A DNA stretch of 64,000 bases from RGIG8745 sp045576655 (GCA_045576655.1 JAZNGW010000022.1:1-64000), one strand, 5' to 3'. Positions 1-9,745 are shown, counted from the first letter of the stretch. The notes: generated by a model not told the origin, from the letters alone. Program-made: numbers and translations.

Positions 1-17
1 GTTCCACAATGGTTCGG

Positions 18-74
18 GCCCTGCATTTTTTTGTATAACCTTATAACCTCACAACCTTTTAATTCCTGCAGGGC
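18..74. repeat. octanucleotide-period tract inside short inverted arms
   Basis: Inverted arms GCCCTGCA (18-25) and TGCAGGGC (67-74) enclose a tract with an 8-bp period at about 33-64, with units such as TTATAACC and TCACAACC. The 16-mer ATAACCTCACAACCTT inside it recurs exactly at 31381 and 37584. No gene is visible in the first 271 bases apart from this tract and the promoter that follows it. Confidence 0.7.
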
Positions 75-96
75 TCTTCACTTTTTCCTGAAACGG

Positions 97-128
97 TTTG
101 GAAAAAGAACGATTCGGTAGTAACTTTG
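97..128 (+). promoter_or_regulatory. Bacteroidetes-type promoter of the ppiC-surA-ostA-mutL operon
   Basis: TTTG at 97-100, a 20-base spacer, then TAACTTTG at 121-128. This matches the Bacteroidetes primary sigma factor pattern (TTTG / TAnnTTTG). Transcription would start near 135, giving a leader of about 135 bases before the first start codon. Confidence 0.7.
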
Positions 129-271
129 TGGTACTTTAAAAAATGTGGCGTTGTAATATGTTAAAAATTGGATGGTGATGGTGGATGCTGTTGCATTTTG
201 ATTGCTGTTATTGCTTTTTTTGAGTAACTTCGCAGTTAATTCGAATAATTATATTCTATAATATCTGTAAT

Positions 272-1687
272 ATGAAAAAAGTTAGTTGCCTTTCTGCTTT
301 AGCAATATGTGCTTTGACTATTATTGCTCAAGATGTAGACCCTGTGCTGATGCGTATCAATGGAAGAAATATTACTCGTTCTGAATTTGAATATTCATAT
401 AATAAAAATAATTCAGATGGGGTTCTTGATAAGAAAAATGTAAAGGATTATGTTCCTTTATTTGTCGATTTTAAATTGAAGGTGGCTGCTGCTGAATCTG
501 AAGGATTTGACACATTGTCTAGCATAAAGCGTGAACTTCAAGGTTACAAGGAGCAGATAGTGTTGCCTACTATTGTTGATGAAGATTTTATAGAGCGTAA
601 GGCTAAAGAAACTTATGATAATACAGCTGCACGTTTTGCAGGAGAGGACTTGTTGAATGCATCGCATATTTTGATTCGATTGCCTCAGAATGCTACAGAT
701 GAGCAACAAAATGCTGCAAAAGTGAAGGCTGATTCTATCTATACGGTGTTGGTTAATGGTGCAGATTTTGCTGAAACGGCAAAGATATATTCAGAAGACA
801 AGGGCTCTGCTCAGCGAGGTGGTATGTTAGGCCAATTTGGTAAGGGAATGATGATACCTGATTTTGAGAATGCTGCTTATGCTTTGAAAAAAGGTGAGAT
901 GTCTAGGCCGGTGCTTACACCAGTTGGATACCATATTATTAAAATAGAGGATCGCCATCCTTTTGAACCTTATGAGTTCCATCGTGAAAGTATCTTGAAA
1001 TTTTTGGAAGCGCGTGGCGTGAAAGAGGCTTCAGCTAATGCTTTGATTGATTCTTTGGCAAAGAAAAATAATGTCGGACGTTCTGAAGTGTTAGATAGTC
1101 TATGTGATGAGTATTTGTCTAAAAACCAGGATGCTAAATATTTGGCTCAAGAGTATTATGATGGTACTTTGATGTATGAAATTAGCAAAAAGAATGTTTG
1201 GGATAGAGCTGCACGCGATGAGGAAGGGCTCAAAGCTTATTTTGCTAAAAATAAGAAGAAGTATGCGTGGACAGAACCTAGATTTTGTGGAATTATAGTT
1301 CATGCTAAAAACGATTCTATTCAGAAATTGGCGAAGAAACTTATTAAGGGGGTTAATGAGGACATGTGGTCTACTACATTGGTTAAGGCCCTTAATACGG
1401 ACTCGGTTAAAAATGTTCGTGTAGAGCGTGGCATTTACAAATGCGGTGAAAGCAAGCATGTGGATAATCTTGTGTTTAAAACTGGTGAAGGACGGCAGGT
1501 GAAGGATTTTCCTGTGACAGCGGTGTATGGAAAGAAATCAAAGAAACCTCGTAGTTATAAGGATGTTAGAGGTCTGGTTACAACCGATTATCAAAATGAG
1601 TTAGAAAAAGTGTGGGTGGAAGGGCTTCGTTCAAAATATACAGTGGAAATCGATGAGTCTGTTCTGTCTACAGTAAACAACCACTAA
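272..1687 (+). CDS. PpiC/parvulin-type peptidyl-prolyl cis-trans isomerase, periplasmic
   Basis: A secreted foldase of 471 residues. A signal peptide (about 1-19, ending near IIAQD) is followed by a SurA-like helical N-terminal region and a rotamase domain at about 125-230. Typical rotamase blocks are visible: NASHILIRLP, GGMLGQFGKGMM and PVGYHIIKI. The C-terminal half looks like a second, diverged rotamase-like region (WTEPRFCGIIVH near 330). The family isomerises Xaa-Pro bonds and chaperones unfolded outer-membrane proteins in the periplasm. It is the first gene of a tightly spaced operon, 19 bases ahead of a second SurA-like gene. That pairing with ostA and mutL is a familiar Bacteroidales arrangement. 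The family assignment is firm; the client proteins are inferred. Confidence 0.88.
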   Translation: MKKVSCLSALAICALTIIAQDVDPVLMRINGRNITRSEFEYSYNKNNSDGVLDKKNVKDYVPLFVDFKLKVAAAESEGFDTLSSIKRELQGYKEQIVLPTIVDEDFIERKAKETYDNTAARFAGEDLLNASHILIRLPQNATDEQQNAAKVKADSIYTVLVNGADFAETAKIYSEDKGSAQRGGMLGQFGKGMMIPDFENAAYALKKGEMSRPVLTPVGYHIIKIEDRHPFEPYEFHRESILKFLEARGVKEASANALIDSLAKKNNVGRSEVLDSLCDEYLSKNQDAKYLAQEYYDGTLMYEISKKNVWDRAARDEEGLKAYFAKNKKKYAWTEPRFCGIIVHAKNDSIQKLAKKLIKGVNEDMWSTTLVKALNTDSVKNVRVERGIYKCGESKHVDNLVFKTGEGRQVKDFPVTAVYGKKSKKPRSYKDVRGLVTTDYQNELEKVWVEGLRSKYTVEIDESVLSTVNNH

Positions 1688-1706
1688 GTTTTTTATAGAC
1701 GTATTT

Positions 1707-3080
1707 ATGGATTATAAGAAAATGGTTAGACTTTTTGTTTTTGCTTGTTTTGCTTGGTGCTCTTTGTCTTTAGTTGCACAAAGCAATGTTATAGATGAGG
1801 TCGTTTGGGTTGTGGGGGATGAACCGATTTTTAAGTCAGATGTTGAAATGACCCGAATTGAAGGACAGACGAGGGGACAAACATGGGAGGGGAATCCTTA
1901 TTGTGTTATTCCTGAGCAGTTGGCTGTGCAGAAATTGTTTTTGCATCAGGCAGAACTTGATAGCGTGGAAGTAACAGATTCAGAGGTCTACCAGCGTGTG
2001 GATCTTCAATTAGATATGCTTGTGCAGAATGTTGGCTCTAGGGAAAAATTGGAGGAATATTATGGTAAAAGCATGTCTCAGATCCGCCAGCAATTATATA
2101 AAATGTTCCGCAATGATTTGATGGTGTCAAAGGTTAAGTCAAATCTTGTGGCAAAAGTAAATGCTACTCCAACTCAGGTCCGTAGGTATTTTAAGGATAT
2201 ATCTGAAGATAGTATACCTTTTATTCCTACTCAATACGAAGCACAAATTATTGTGCGTGAACCATTTGTGGAACAGAGTGAAATTGATAGGGTTAAGGCA
2301 GAGCTTAGAGATTACACAGAGCGCGTTAACAAGGGCGAGTCTTTGTTTTCAACGTTGGCATTGATGTATTCTGAGGACAAAGGAACTGCTATAAGACGTG
2401 GCGAAACTGGTTTTATGACTCGTGGGCAGTTTGTTCCTGAATTTTCAAATGTAGTGTTTAATTTACCGGACGATAAAACTGTGTCTAAAATATTTGAAAC
2501 AGAATATGGTTTTCATATAGCTCAGTTGGTTGAGAAACGTGGCGACAGAATTAATGTTAGGCATATTTTGAAGCGTCCGCGTGTGTCTGACGATGAATTG
2601 ATGCGTTGTGTTAACGGACTTGATACTATAGCAGATGAGATTCGTAGGGGTGTTTATAAGTTTGATGAGTGTGTGCAGCATATTTCTCAAGACAAGGATA
2701 CTCGTAACAACTACGGTATAATGGTTAATACGGATGAAGAGTCAGAGCGTTACGGATCTTCTAAATTTGAAATTCAGGAATTTCCTACAGAGGTGGCAAA
2801 AAACTTGGTTAATTTGAATATTGGCGAAATTTCTAAGCCTTTTGTTATGGTGAATAAGAATGGCAAGGAGGTTGTTGCTATTGTGAAATTGAAGAATAAA
2901 ATAAATGGGCACAAAGCTACAATAACTGAAGATTACCAAATTTTACATAGTGTATTAGTTGAGAAACTGCAAAATGAAAAACTAGAGAATTGGATAAAGG
3001 AAATGCAGAAAACTACGTATGTTAAAATTAATGACGATTGGAAAAATTGTGAATTCAGATATCCAGGTTGGATTAAATGA
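1707..3080 (+). CDS. SurA-like peptidyl-prolyl isomerase
   Basis: A 457-residue periplasmic foldase paralogous to the gene just upstream. The N-terminus (KKMVRLFVFACFAWCSLSLV) is a signal peptide ending near residue 25. A SurA-type N-terminal chaperone module follows (NVIDEVVWVVGDEPI, about 27-41). Two rotamase-type segments come next, near 175-285 (YEAQIIVREPF ... TEYGFHIAQLVEKRGDR) and from about 288 (INVRHILKRPR). This is the order seen in SurA, which binds aromatic-rich segments of nascent beta-barrel proteins. Position two in the operon, next to an OstA-like gene, fits a role in outer-membrane assembly. I have not given it the symbol surA because orthology with the E. coli protein cannot be settled by eye. 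Confidence 0.87.
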   Translation: MDYKKMVRLFVFACFAWCSLSLVAQSNVIDEVVWVVGDEPIFKSDVEMTRIEGQTRGQTWEGNPYCVIPEQLAVQKLFLHQAELDSVEVTDSEVYQRVDLQLDMLVQNVGSREKLEEYYGKSMSQIRQQLYKMFRNDLMVSKVKSNLVAKVNATPTQVRRYFKDISEDSIPFIPTQYEAQIIVREPFVEQSEIDRVKAELRDYTERVNKGESLFSTLALMYSEDKGTAIRRGETGFMTRGQFVPEFSNVVFNLPDDKTVSKIFETEYGFHIAQLVEKRGDRINVRHILKRPRVSDDELMRCVNGLDTIADEIRRGVYKFDECVQHISQDKDTRNNYGIMVNTDEESERYGSSKFEIQEFPTEVAKNLVNLNIGEISKPFVMVNKNGKEVVAIVKLKNKINGHKATITEDYQILHSVLVEKLQNEKLENWIKEMQKTTYVKINDDWKNCEFRYPGWIK

Positions 3081-3108
3081 TAAGGTGTTTTGAATAAACT
3101 TTAATGCG

Positions 3109-4785
3109 ATGTGGCATTTTTTTAGTGATAAAAATAAAGGGCATAAGAGATTAATTGTTGGTCTCTTGTGTTTTTTTATCGTTAGTTCCACTTTGGGGAA
3201 TTTTGCTTTGCTTGCTAATAGTTCTTTAGAGCCATTTGCGGGACCGGCGGATAGGACTGATACGGTTTCTCGTATATATTTGGTGCATACGGATGTGCTG
3301 TATAAAACAAGACAGGATCAAAAAGCGGAGATTCTTGTGGGGAATGTTCAGCTTAGTCATAAGGGGGCGGTTCTTTATTGTGACAGTGCAAGGTATTATC
3401 GAGCCGATAACTCCTTTGATGCTTTTGGACGAGTAAAGATGGTGCAGGGTGATACACTAAAGTTGCTGAGTGATACCCTGTATTATAAAGGGAATGAGAT
3501 GGTTGCTCATTCTATAGGAAATGTGAAACTATACCATAAGGAAAGCCGTTTGGAAACAACCTATTTGGATTATTTTCGTATAGAAAATTTAGGTGTTTAT
3601 CATGATGGCGGGATTTTGTATGATAAGGATAATGTGTTGTGTTCGGATTGGGGACAATATTCTCCAGCAAGAAATGAAGCGATGTTTGCTGATAGCGTGA
3701 TACTGACAAATCCTAAGTTTGTCATGAAAACCAATATGTTGTATTATTATACAGATACAGAAATTGCAAAAATTGTATCACCAACAGAAATTAATACAAG
3801 CGATGGCACTTTTGTCTACTCAGAAAATGGGCGTTATGATACTCGTAATTCTTGGGCTGATTTGCTTGACAGATCGTATATTATAAAAGATATGCGCCGT
3901 ATAGAGGGGGATAGCTTGCATTATGATGACATGAGAAATCTAAGTGAAGCTTTTGGACAGGTGGTAATTAACGATGCAGATAATTATTGTATGTTGTTGG
4001 GCAATTGCTGTGAATATAATGATAGTACAGGGTATGCAATGGCAACAGATAGTGCAGTGTTGCTTGACTATTCGAGTCTGGATACTATGTATGTACATGG
4101 TGATACATTGAAAATGTTCACATACAATATAAATACGGATTCTGTTTACAGAAATCTGCATATATATCATAAGGTGCGAATGTTTCGTAATGATATACAG
4201 GGCGTTTGTGATTCTTTAGTGGTGCTTTCAAAAGATTCTTGTACATACCTTTATGGGCAACCGATATTATGGAATGAATCTCAGCAGATTTTCGGTGAGG
4301 AAATCAGAGTTTATAATAATGACAGTACGATTGATTGGGTGCATATAGTCAATCAAGCGATGACTATAGAGAAGGTTGATTCTGTATCGTTTAATCAGGT
4401 GGCTTCAAGGGAGATGTTCTCGTACTTTGATGGCGGTGAAATTGAACATACCGAGGCGCATGGAAATGTCTATGTGACATATTTTATAGATGAAGATAAT
4501 GGTACCCGTATTGGAATGAATTATACAGAGACCTCTCTGATGCATTTGTATCTGAAAGAGCGCAAAGTTCATAAAATTTGGATGCCGTCGTCAACTGGGG
4601 TGATATATCCTCCGACACAAATTCCTAAAGATCGCAGATACCTGACTGGGTTTGCTTGGTTTGATTATATACGCCCGAAAAGCAAAGAAGATATTTTTGT
4701 CTGGCAATCAAAAGCAGAAAAGGATATGCTTAAGGCTACGGAAAAAAGGTCAGTTCCGTTGCAGAAACTTAATGATATAAAATGA
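3109..4785 (+). CDS. OstA-like (LptA/LptD N-terminal-like) envelope protein
   Basis: A 558-residue exported protein. The N-terminal hydrophobic stretch at about 18-38 (LIVGLLCFFIVSSTLGNFA) is a signal or anchor. The rest is built of short beta-strand repeats of the OstA type, for example VGNVQLSHKGAVLYCDSA and FDAFGRVKMVQGDTL, which stack into a beta-jellyroll that handles lipopolysaccharide in LptA and LptD. The C-terminal part is Bacteroidetes-specific and unassigned. It lies 28 bases after the surA-like gene and 9 bases before a small membrane protein gene, so it is almost certainly co-transcribed. Function in LPS transport is inferred from the OstA repeats and context. Confidence 0.8.
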   Translation: MWHFFSDKNKGHKRLIVGLLCFFIVSSTLGNFALLANSSLEPFAGPADRTDTVSRIYLVHTDVLYKTRQDQKAEILVGNVQLSHKGAVLYCDSARYYRADNSFDAFGRVKMVQGDTLKLLSDTLYYKGNEMVAHSIGNVKLYHKESRLETTYLDYFRIENLGVYHDGGILYDKDNVLCSDWGQYSPARNEAMFADSVILTNPKFVMKTNMLYYYTDTEIAKIVSPTEINTSDGTFVYSENGRYDTRNSWADLLDRSYIIKDMRRIEGDSLHYDDMRNLSEAFGQVVINDADNYCMLLGNCCEYNDSTGYAMATDSAVLLDYSSLDTMYVHGDTLKMFTYNINTDSVYRNLHIYHKVRMFRNDIQGVCDSLVVLSKDSCTYLYGQPILWNESQQIFGEEIRVYNNDSTIDWVHIVNQAMTIEKVDSVSFNQVASREMFSYFDGGEIEHTEAHGNVYVTYFIDEDNGTRIGMNYTETSLMHLYLKERKVHKIWMPSSTGVIYPPTQIPKDRRYLTGFAWFDYIRPKSKEDIFVWQSKAEKDMLKATEKRSVPLQKLNDIK

Positions 4786-4794
4786 TCATAGAGT

Positions 4795-5088
4795 ATGAAT
4801 TTCTTTAAAATGAATAAACCGAGAGGTTATCAGCATAAATATATATATTATGACGAGCGAAAGGAGAAGCTCGCCAAAATAGAGGAAAATGCAAAGCGCG
4901 AGTTAGGATTGCTTCCTCCTAAGGAATTCTCGCCAGAGGATATACGTGGTAAGTTTGTTGGAGCAACCAAGCATTTGAAGCGTCGCAAAGAAAGTGGAAG
5001 AAAACCCTTGTCTTACGGTGTGCTAATAATGATTATAGTTTTTCTGTTGCTTTTAATGAGGTATTTGTATACAGGCGAGTTGCTTTAA
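4795..5088 (+). CDS. small conserved single-pass membrane protein
   Basis: A 97-residue protein with a charged, Lys/Arg-rich N-terminal two thirds (DERKEKLAKIEENAKREL) and one hydrophobic helix near the C-terminus at about 73-92 (SYGVLIMIIVFLLLLMRYL). The topology is probably N-in with a short external tail. It sits 9 bases after the ostA-like gene and 33 bases before mutL in the same operon. I recognise no functional domain. Its place among envelope-biogenesis genes suggests an inner-membrane accessory role, but that is only context. Confidence 0.7.
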   Translation: MNFFKMNKPRGYQHKYIYYDERKEKLAKIEENAKRELGLLPPKEFSPEDIRGKFVGATKHLKRRKESGRKPLSYGVLIMIIVFLLLLMRYLYTGELL

Positions 5089-5121
5089 GGATAGATATTT
5101 TAGACCTAATGGCTTATTTCT

Positions 5122-7038
5122 ATGGATGATATTATTCATTTGCTTCCAGATTCTGTGGCTAATCAAATTGCTGCAGGTGAAGTTGTACAACGTCCAGCTT
5201 CAATAGTCAAAGAATTGATTGAGAATTCATTGGATGCTGGCGCGGAAAATATTCAGGTTGTCGTTGTTGACGGAGGTAAGACAAGTGTTCAGGTCATAGA
5301 TGACGGTAAGGGCATGTCTGATACAGATGCCCGTCTTTCTTTTGAAAGGCATGCTACGTCGAAGATATCCAGTGCAACAGATATGTTTGGGCTGACGACA
5401 ATGGGATTTAGAGGTGAGGCATTGGCATCTATAGCTGCTGTTGCCCAGGTAGAACTTAAAACTCGTCGCCCTTGTGATGATTTGGGAACTTTTATTCGAA
5501 TTTCAGGTTCGAAAATAGAATTGCAGGAACCAATAGCTTGCTCTTCTGGATGTAATTTTGCGGTTAAAAATTTATTTTATAATGTTCCTGCTCGTCGTAA
5601 GTTCTTGAAGACTAATCAGACGGAGTTGACAAATGTTATTGCTGATTTTGAACGTATAGCGTTGGTTTATCCTAATGTCCATTTTTCTTTACATAATAAT
5701 AGTGCGGAAATCTTTGATTTGCCTAAAACTACGATGAGACAAAGAATTTTGGATGTTTTTGGCAAGAAAATTAATTCGGAATTGCTGCCAATAGAAGCTG
5801 AAACCTCTTTAGTAGGTGTTTCTGGTTATGTGGCTAAGCCAGAATGTTCACGAAAAAAGGGTGCAAAACAATATTTTTTCGTCAATGGGCGCTATATGCG
5901 ACATCCGTATTTTCATAGTGCTGTAATGCGTGCCTATGAAAATCTGATACCTCAGGGGGAGCATGTTTCGTATTTTATATATTTGAAAGTAGATGCTTCG
6001 TCAATAGACGTAAATGTTCATCCAACAAAAACGGAAATTAAATTTGAAGAAGAACAATCTATTTGGCAGGTATTGTCGGCTGTCGTAAAAGAAGCACTAG
6101 GCAAATTTACAGATGTCCCTTCTATTGAGTTTGATGTTGTTGATAAACCTGAGATTCCAGTAATGGGATTTGGTAAATATGCATCGGCTCCTCCCAAACT
6201 TAATTCGAACTATAATCCATTTAAAATGAATATCCCAGCAGAAATTGGGTCTGTTGGATGGGAGAAATTGTATAAGGATATTTCTACTTTTGATAGTGAT
6301 AAGGCAGAGGTAGATGTTCTTTCTGCTTCTTTAGATGTTAGGCACATTGATGAAATGCCTAATAGATCTATTGATGTGTATGGTGGGAAAGATGAATATA
6401 GAAATGAGGCTAATTTGATGCGACAAACTGATATGTGGTCAAAACCATCGTCCCCGGATCCGATAATGGTTGCTGATGAAACTATGTCGTTTTTCCAATT
6501 GAAAGGTAGGTATATTGTTTTACCAGTAAAGTCGGGGGTGATGCTGATAGACCAGCATAGAGCTCATGTGCGTGTTCTGTATGAGCGCTATATGGCAAGC
6601 GTAGTCGGGCAGAAAGGTGTTTCTCAGCGAATCCTTTTCCCTGAAATAGTGCAGTTCTCAAAATCAGAAGCATTAGCTATGGATGAGATTTACTCAGAAT
6701 TGCAATTTTTGGGTTTTGAATTGTCAAATTTAGGTGGCGGTTCCTATTCTATATTAGGGGTTCCTGCGGGTGCCGACGATGTGGATCCGGTAATGTTGCT
6801 GCGTAATTTAGTCGTATCCTCGTTGGAGAAAAATGGAGATGTGAAAGTTGACGCGAGGGAGTCTATAGTGCAATCTTTGGCGTATTCAGCCGCGATTCCT
6901 TATGGACAGGTCTTACAAGATAAAGAAATAGAACAACTTATTGGGGATTTGTTTGCAACAACGTCTCCTATGATTGCTCCAGATGGTAAAATTGTGGCGA
7001 CAATTATAGACCAAAGCGCAATAGATAGGCTTTTTTAA
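5122..7038 (+). CDS. mutL: DNA mismatch repair protein MutL
   Basis: A 638-residue MutL. The N-terminal GHKL ATPase shows all its motifs: ENSLDAGA near residue 35, DDGKGMSD near 62 and TTMGFRGEALASI near 92. The transducer region follows (FFVNGRYMRHP, VHPTKTEIKF). A variable linker spans about 340-455. The C-terminal dimerisation domain contains DQHRAHVRVLYE near 476-487, at the place of the DQHA-type motif of metal-dependent MutL endonucleases. MutL couples mismatch recognition by MutS to strand removal. It is the last gene of the envelope operon, a linkage seen in other Bacteroidales. Length is normal for the phylum. Confidence 0.96.
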   Translation: MDDIIHLLPDSVANQIAAGEVVQRPASIVKELIENSLDAGAENIQVVVVDGGKTSVQVIDDGKGMSDTDARLSFERHATSKISSATDMFGLTTMGFRGEALASIAAVAQVELKTRRPCDDLGTFIRISGSKIELQEPIACSSGCNFAVKNLFYNVPARRKFLKTNQTELTNVIADFERIALVYPNVHFSLHNNSAEIFDLPKTTMRQRILDVFGKKINSELLPIEAETSLVGVSGYVAKPECSRKKGAKQYFFVNGRYMRHPYFHSAVMRAYENLIPQGEHVSYFIYLKVDASSIDVNVHPTKTEIKFEEEQSIWQVLSAVVKEALGKFTDVPSIEFDVVDKPEIPVMGFGKYASAPPKLNSNYNPFKMNIPAEIGSVGWEKLYKDISTFDSDKAEVDVLSASLDVRHIDEMPNRSIDVYGGKDEYRNEANLMRQTDMWSKPSSPDPIMVADETMSFFQLKGRYIVLPVKSGVMLIDQHRAHVRVLYERYMASVVGQKGVSQRILFPEIVQFSKSEALAMDEIYSELQFLGFELSNLGGGSYSILGVPAGADDVDPVMLLRNLVVSSLEKNGDVKVDARESIVQSLAYSAAIPYGQVLQDKEIEQLIGDLFATTSPMIAPDGKIVATIIDQSAIDRLF

Positions 7039-7112
7039 TGAAAAAAACTGTTTTAATGTCCGATAATATGTTTTTTTTGAGTGGAAATAACGTGGTAAAT
7101 AAAAGAAAATGT

Positions 7113-7120
7113 TAAATTTG
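7113..7120 (+). promoter_or_regulatory. -7 element of the ompA promoter
   Basis: TAAATTTG matches TAnnTTTG. A clear TTTG is not found at the usual distance, so the upstream box is weak. The bases around and after it closely resemble those at 20364 upstream of the efflux operon (TAAATTTGCAC, two variable bases, then GATTTA). The leader to the start codon is about 160 bases long. Confidence 0.5.
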
Positions 7121-7285
7121 CACTTGATTTAGAGTGAAATAGTGTGGATATGCCCTAAAATCTGTTTTTTCAGGGTGTATTTGAAACTAAAAGCAGAGTA
7201 AAATTGTTTTGTGTTAAAAACATTCTCTAATAAGTTTAGGATATAAACGAGAATTAAAATATTGTTTTATTTAAAAAGTGCATTT

Positions 7286-8440
7286 ATGAGAAAGTTAATG
7301 ATTGCATTGGCCTTTATAGGTCTTGGTTCTGTAGCAGCAAATGCTCAGACTACTATCGAAACTCCATCAAAGTACTCAGTTGCAACAAACTCATTCTGGA
7401 GCAATTGGTATGTTCAGGTTGGTGTTGACATGTCATTGCAGAACCCTTACGGAACTGACTTTACTGAAACATTCCCTAACGGAAAGTCATTCGGTGTTAA
7501 CCTCGCTGTTGGTAAGTGGTTTACTCCTGGTATCGGAACACGTTTGAAGGTTAATTGGGAGAACGGTCTTCTTAAGTCAGAACGTCCAACTGATGGACAT
7601 AATATCTGGACTCCGGACGCTGAAGCAGGTGGTTATGGTGCTGTCTATTTTGATACTCAGTTCAACTTGAGCAACCTTTTCTTTGGTTACAATGAGAACC
7701 GTGTATGGAATGTAATCGCTTATCCACGTGCAGGTGTAATCCGCAATTTTGAGGAGAATACTTATAGCCCTGCTCTTGGTGTTGGTTTGGAAAACACTTG
7801 GAAACTTAGCAAGCTTCTTAATGTATATTTGGATGTAGCTTATACTGCTACTACAAATGGATATGTTAATTCTGCTATTCCGTTCGAAGGCGCAAACAGC
7901 AATGGTATCGTATCTGCTGAAGTAGGTCTCCAGTTCAACCTTGGAAAGGGTACTTGGTCAAAGGCCGTTACTGTTGATGCATACAACGCACTCGCAGCTT
8001 CAAGTGAAGAGGCTCTTGCAAGACTTCGTTCAGACCTCGATCGCGAGCGTCAGGTGAATGCTGATCTCCGTGCTCAGCTTGCACGCGTTCCTAAGACTGA
8101 GGCTAAGGTTGAGAAGGTTATCACTTCAACAAAGTCTTCTGTATTCTTCGCTATTAACTCAAGCAAGATCGTTTCAAAGAAGGATCTTATCAACATCGAA
8201 GCTATTGCTTCTGCTGCAAAGGATGCTGATTGCAAGGTTGTAGTAACTGGTGCTGCTGATAGCAAGACTGGTTCTGACGCTTATAACAAGAAGCTTTCTG
8301 AGGCTCGTGCACAGGCTGTTGCTGACGAACTCGTTAACCTCGGTGTAAGCCGCGATAAGATTGAGGTTCGCTCAGTAGGTGGTGTAAATGAGGTTTCTCC
8401 TTACACTCTCAACCGTCGTGCTATCATTGAGTTGAAGTAA
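7286..8440 (+). CDS. OmpA family outer-membrane porin
   Basis: A major outer-membrane protein of 384 residues. I start it at the ATG of MRKLMIALAFIG, which begins a clean signal peptide ending at ANAQ (about 20-21). A TTG eight codons upstream would spoil it. Residues from about 22 to 215 form an aromatic-rich beta-barrel (WFTPGIGTRLKVNWENG). A coiled-coil linker follows (EEALARLRSDLDRERQ, about 238-262). The OmpA C-terminal peptidoglycan-binding domain ends the protein (SSVFFAINSSKI ... YNKKLSEARAQAVADEL). Codon use is strongly biased toward what looks like a high-expression set. It has its own promoter and a strong terminator, so it is monocistronic. Confidence 0.92.
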   Translation: MRKLMIALAFIGLGSVAANAQTTIETPSKYSVATNSFWSNWYVQVGVDMSLQNPYGTDFTETFPNGKSFGVNLAVGKWFTPGIGTRLKVNWENGLLKSERPTDGHNIWTPDAEAGGYGAVYFDTQFNLSNLFFGYNENRVWNVIAYPRAGVIRNFEENTYSPALGVGLENTWKLSKLLNVYLDVAYTATTNGYVNSAIPFEGANSNGIVSAEVGLQFNLGKGTWSKAVTVDAYNALAASSEEALARLRSDLDRERQVNADLRAQLARVPKTEAKVEKVITSTKSSVFFAINSSKIVSKKDLINIEAIASAAKDADCKVVVTGAADSKTGSDAYNKKLSEARAQAVADELVNLGVSRDKIEVRSVGGVNEVSPYTLNRRAIIELK

Positions 8441-8463
8441 TTTGAAAAGATTATTCAATAAAT

Positions 8464-8497
8464 AAAAAAGAGGTTCTCCGTGGAGAACCTCTTTTTT
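8464..8497 (+). terminator. intrinsic terminator after ompA
   Basis: A near-perfect hairpin with arms AGAGGTTCTCC and GGAGAACCTCT around a GT loop. It is preceded by an A-run and followed by a T-run, so it may also act for transcripts arriving from the opposite side. Confidence 0.92.
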
Positions 8498-8599
8498 ATA
8501 TTTGTTTGTGATGTGTAGTTTTGAATGATTTTTTGTGAGCAGTTGTGATAGGATGGCGATTTGAAATCCTGCACATCTGCCTTTGCTGTTTGTATCTTT

Positions 8600-9649
8600 T
8601 TATTGTCCGTCTCTAAGGAAATCGAGCGCTTCAAATATTTCTTCTTTAGAAGCAGTTTGGTTGATGCGGATGTCTCCGATATAGGTGAGAAGGGTGAAGT
8701 TGATTTGTCCGGCTGTGTTTTTTTTGTCGTGGGTCATATATGCATACAACTTTTCGTAGTCTTCACAAGTGATTCCGCATGGTCCGAAATTGTAGTTTAT
8801 GAATTGTGCGGTCTGTCGCATTTTGTCTGTAGGGAAGTTGCATTTTGTATACGAAAGGTAAAGTTCGCAAATCGTGCCCCATGCCACAGCATATCCGTGT
8901 AGGACCGGTTTCTTGTTTTCTAAAGCGAGACTTTCCAACGCATGCCCGATAGTATGCCCAAAGTTGAGCGCTTTCCGAATTCCTGTTTCAAACGGGTCGC
9001 TATTAACTATATCTTCTTTTATTTTGACACTTGTGCTGATGAGTTTCCCAAGTGCATGTAGGTCCGGTTCTGAAAGATTGAAACTTATTAATTCGCCCCA
9101 ATGTTGATTGTCGCTGATGAGTCCGTGCTTGAGCATTTCGGCATATCCAGAGCGAATGTTTTGAGAATCAAGTGTTTGTAAAAATGTAGTGTCTAATATG
9201 ACCGCATTCGCGGAATTGAAGACACCAACCTCGTTTTTGAGTCCGTTGAAGTTGATGCCTGTTTTGCCTCCTACAGAAGCATCCACCATTGCGAGAAGCG
9301 TTGTGGGTATGTTAATGAATTGGATTCCGCGTTTGAAGGTGGATGCGGCAAATCCTCCAAGGTCTGTCACCATTCCGCCTCCGAGGTTTATTAATAGGGA
9401 GTGGCGGGTTGCCCCCATGTTGCCGAGCTCAGTCCAAACATTAGAAAGCGATTCGATGTTTTTGTTGTCGTCGTTTGCTTTAATTGTTATTATGCGGGCA
9501 TCCTTTAACAGGCTGAGTTTGTTTATAAATGGTAGGCAATGTTTTTCTGTATTTTCGTCTGTCAGAATGAAAATGCTGTCGTAGTTCCTTCTGGTAATTA
9601 ATTCGTTTAGAACTGTACTTGAGTCGTTTGATGTTATAATCTCTTGCAT
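8600..9649 (-). CDS. aroB: 3-dehydroquinate synthase
   Basis: AroB, the second enzyme of the shikimate pathway, converts DAHP to 3-dehydroquinate using NAD and a divalent metal. The start at MQEIITSND gives 349 residues. An earlier in-frame ATG would place non-family sequence in front and overlap the likely promoter. Diagnostic blocks are present: GGGMVTDLGGFAAS (NAD-binding region), IPTTLLAMVDASVGGKTG, GYAEMLKHGLI (metal ligand E) and LNFGHTIGHALE (metal-ligand histidines). It is convergent with ompA and divergent from rfbC, and appears to be transcribed alone. Confidence 0.95.
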   Translation of the reverse strand: MQEIITSNDSSTVLNELITRRNYDSIFILTDENTEKHCLPFINKLSLLKDARIITIKANDDNKNIESLSNVWTELGNMGATRHSLLINLGGGMVTDLGGFAASTFKRGIQFINIPTTLLAMVDASVGGKTGINFNGLKNEVGVFNSANAVILDTTFLQTLDSQNIRSGYAEMLKHGLISDNQHWGELISFNLSEPDLHALGKLISTSVKIKEDIVNSDPFETGIRKALNFGHTIGHALESLALENKKPVLHGYAVAWGTICELYLSYTKCNFPTDKMRQTAQFINYNFGPCGITCEDYEKLYAYMTHDKKNTAGQINFTLLTYIGDIRINQTASKEEIFEALDFLRDGQ

Positions 9650-9697
9650 ATTTAAATTTGTTGGTTGTAGGCAAGTGTTGTTTGCCCTTTTGTATCG

Positions 9698-9705
9698 CAA
9701 AGTTA
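9698..9705 (-). promoter_or_regulatory. -7 element upstream of aroB
   Basis: Read on the minus strand this is TAACTTTG, a full match to the Bacteroidetes -7 box, 48 bases upstream of the chosen aroB start. No TTTG is visible at the expected upstream distance. Confidence 0.5.
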
Positions 9706-9737
9706 GGTATTTTCTTTCTTATGAAAAATGAAATGTT

Positions 9738-9745
9738 TATTTTTG
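9738..9745 (+). promoter_or_regulatory. -7 element upstream of rfbC
   Basis: TATTTTTG on the plus strand, 41 bases before the rfbC start. It lies back to back with the aroB box, so the 137-base gap is a divergent promoter region. The upstream element is weak. Confidence 0.45.
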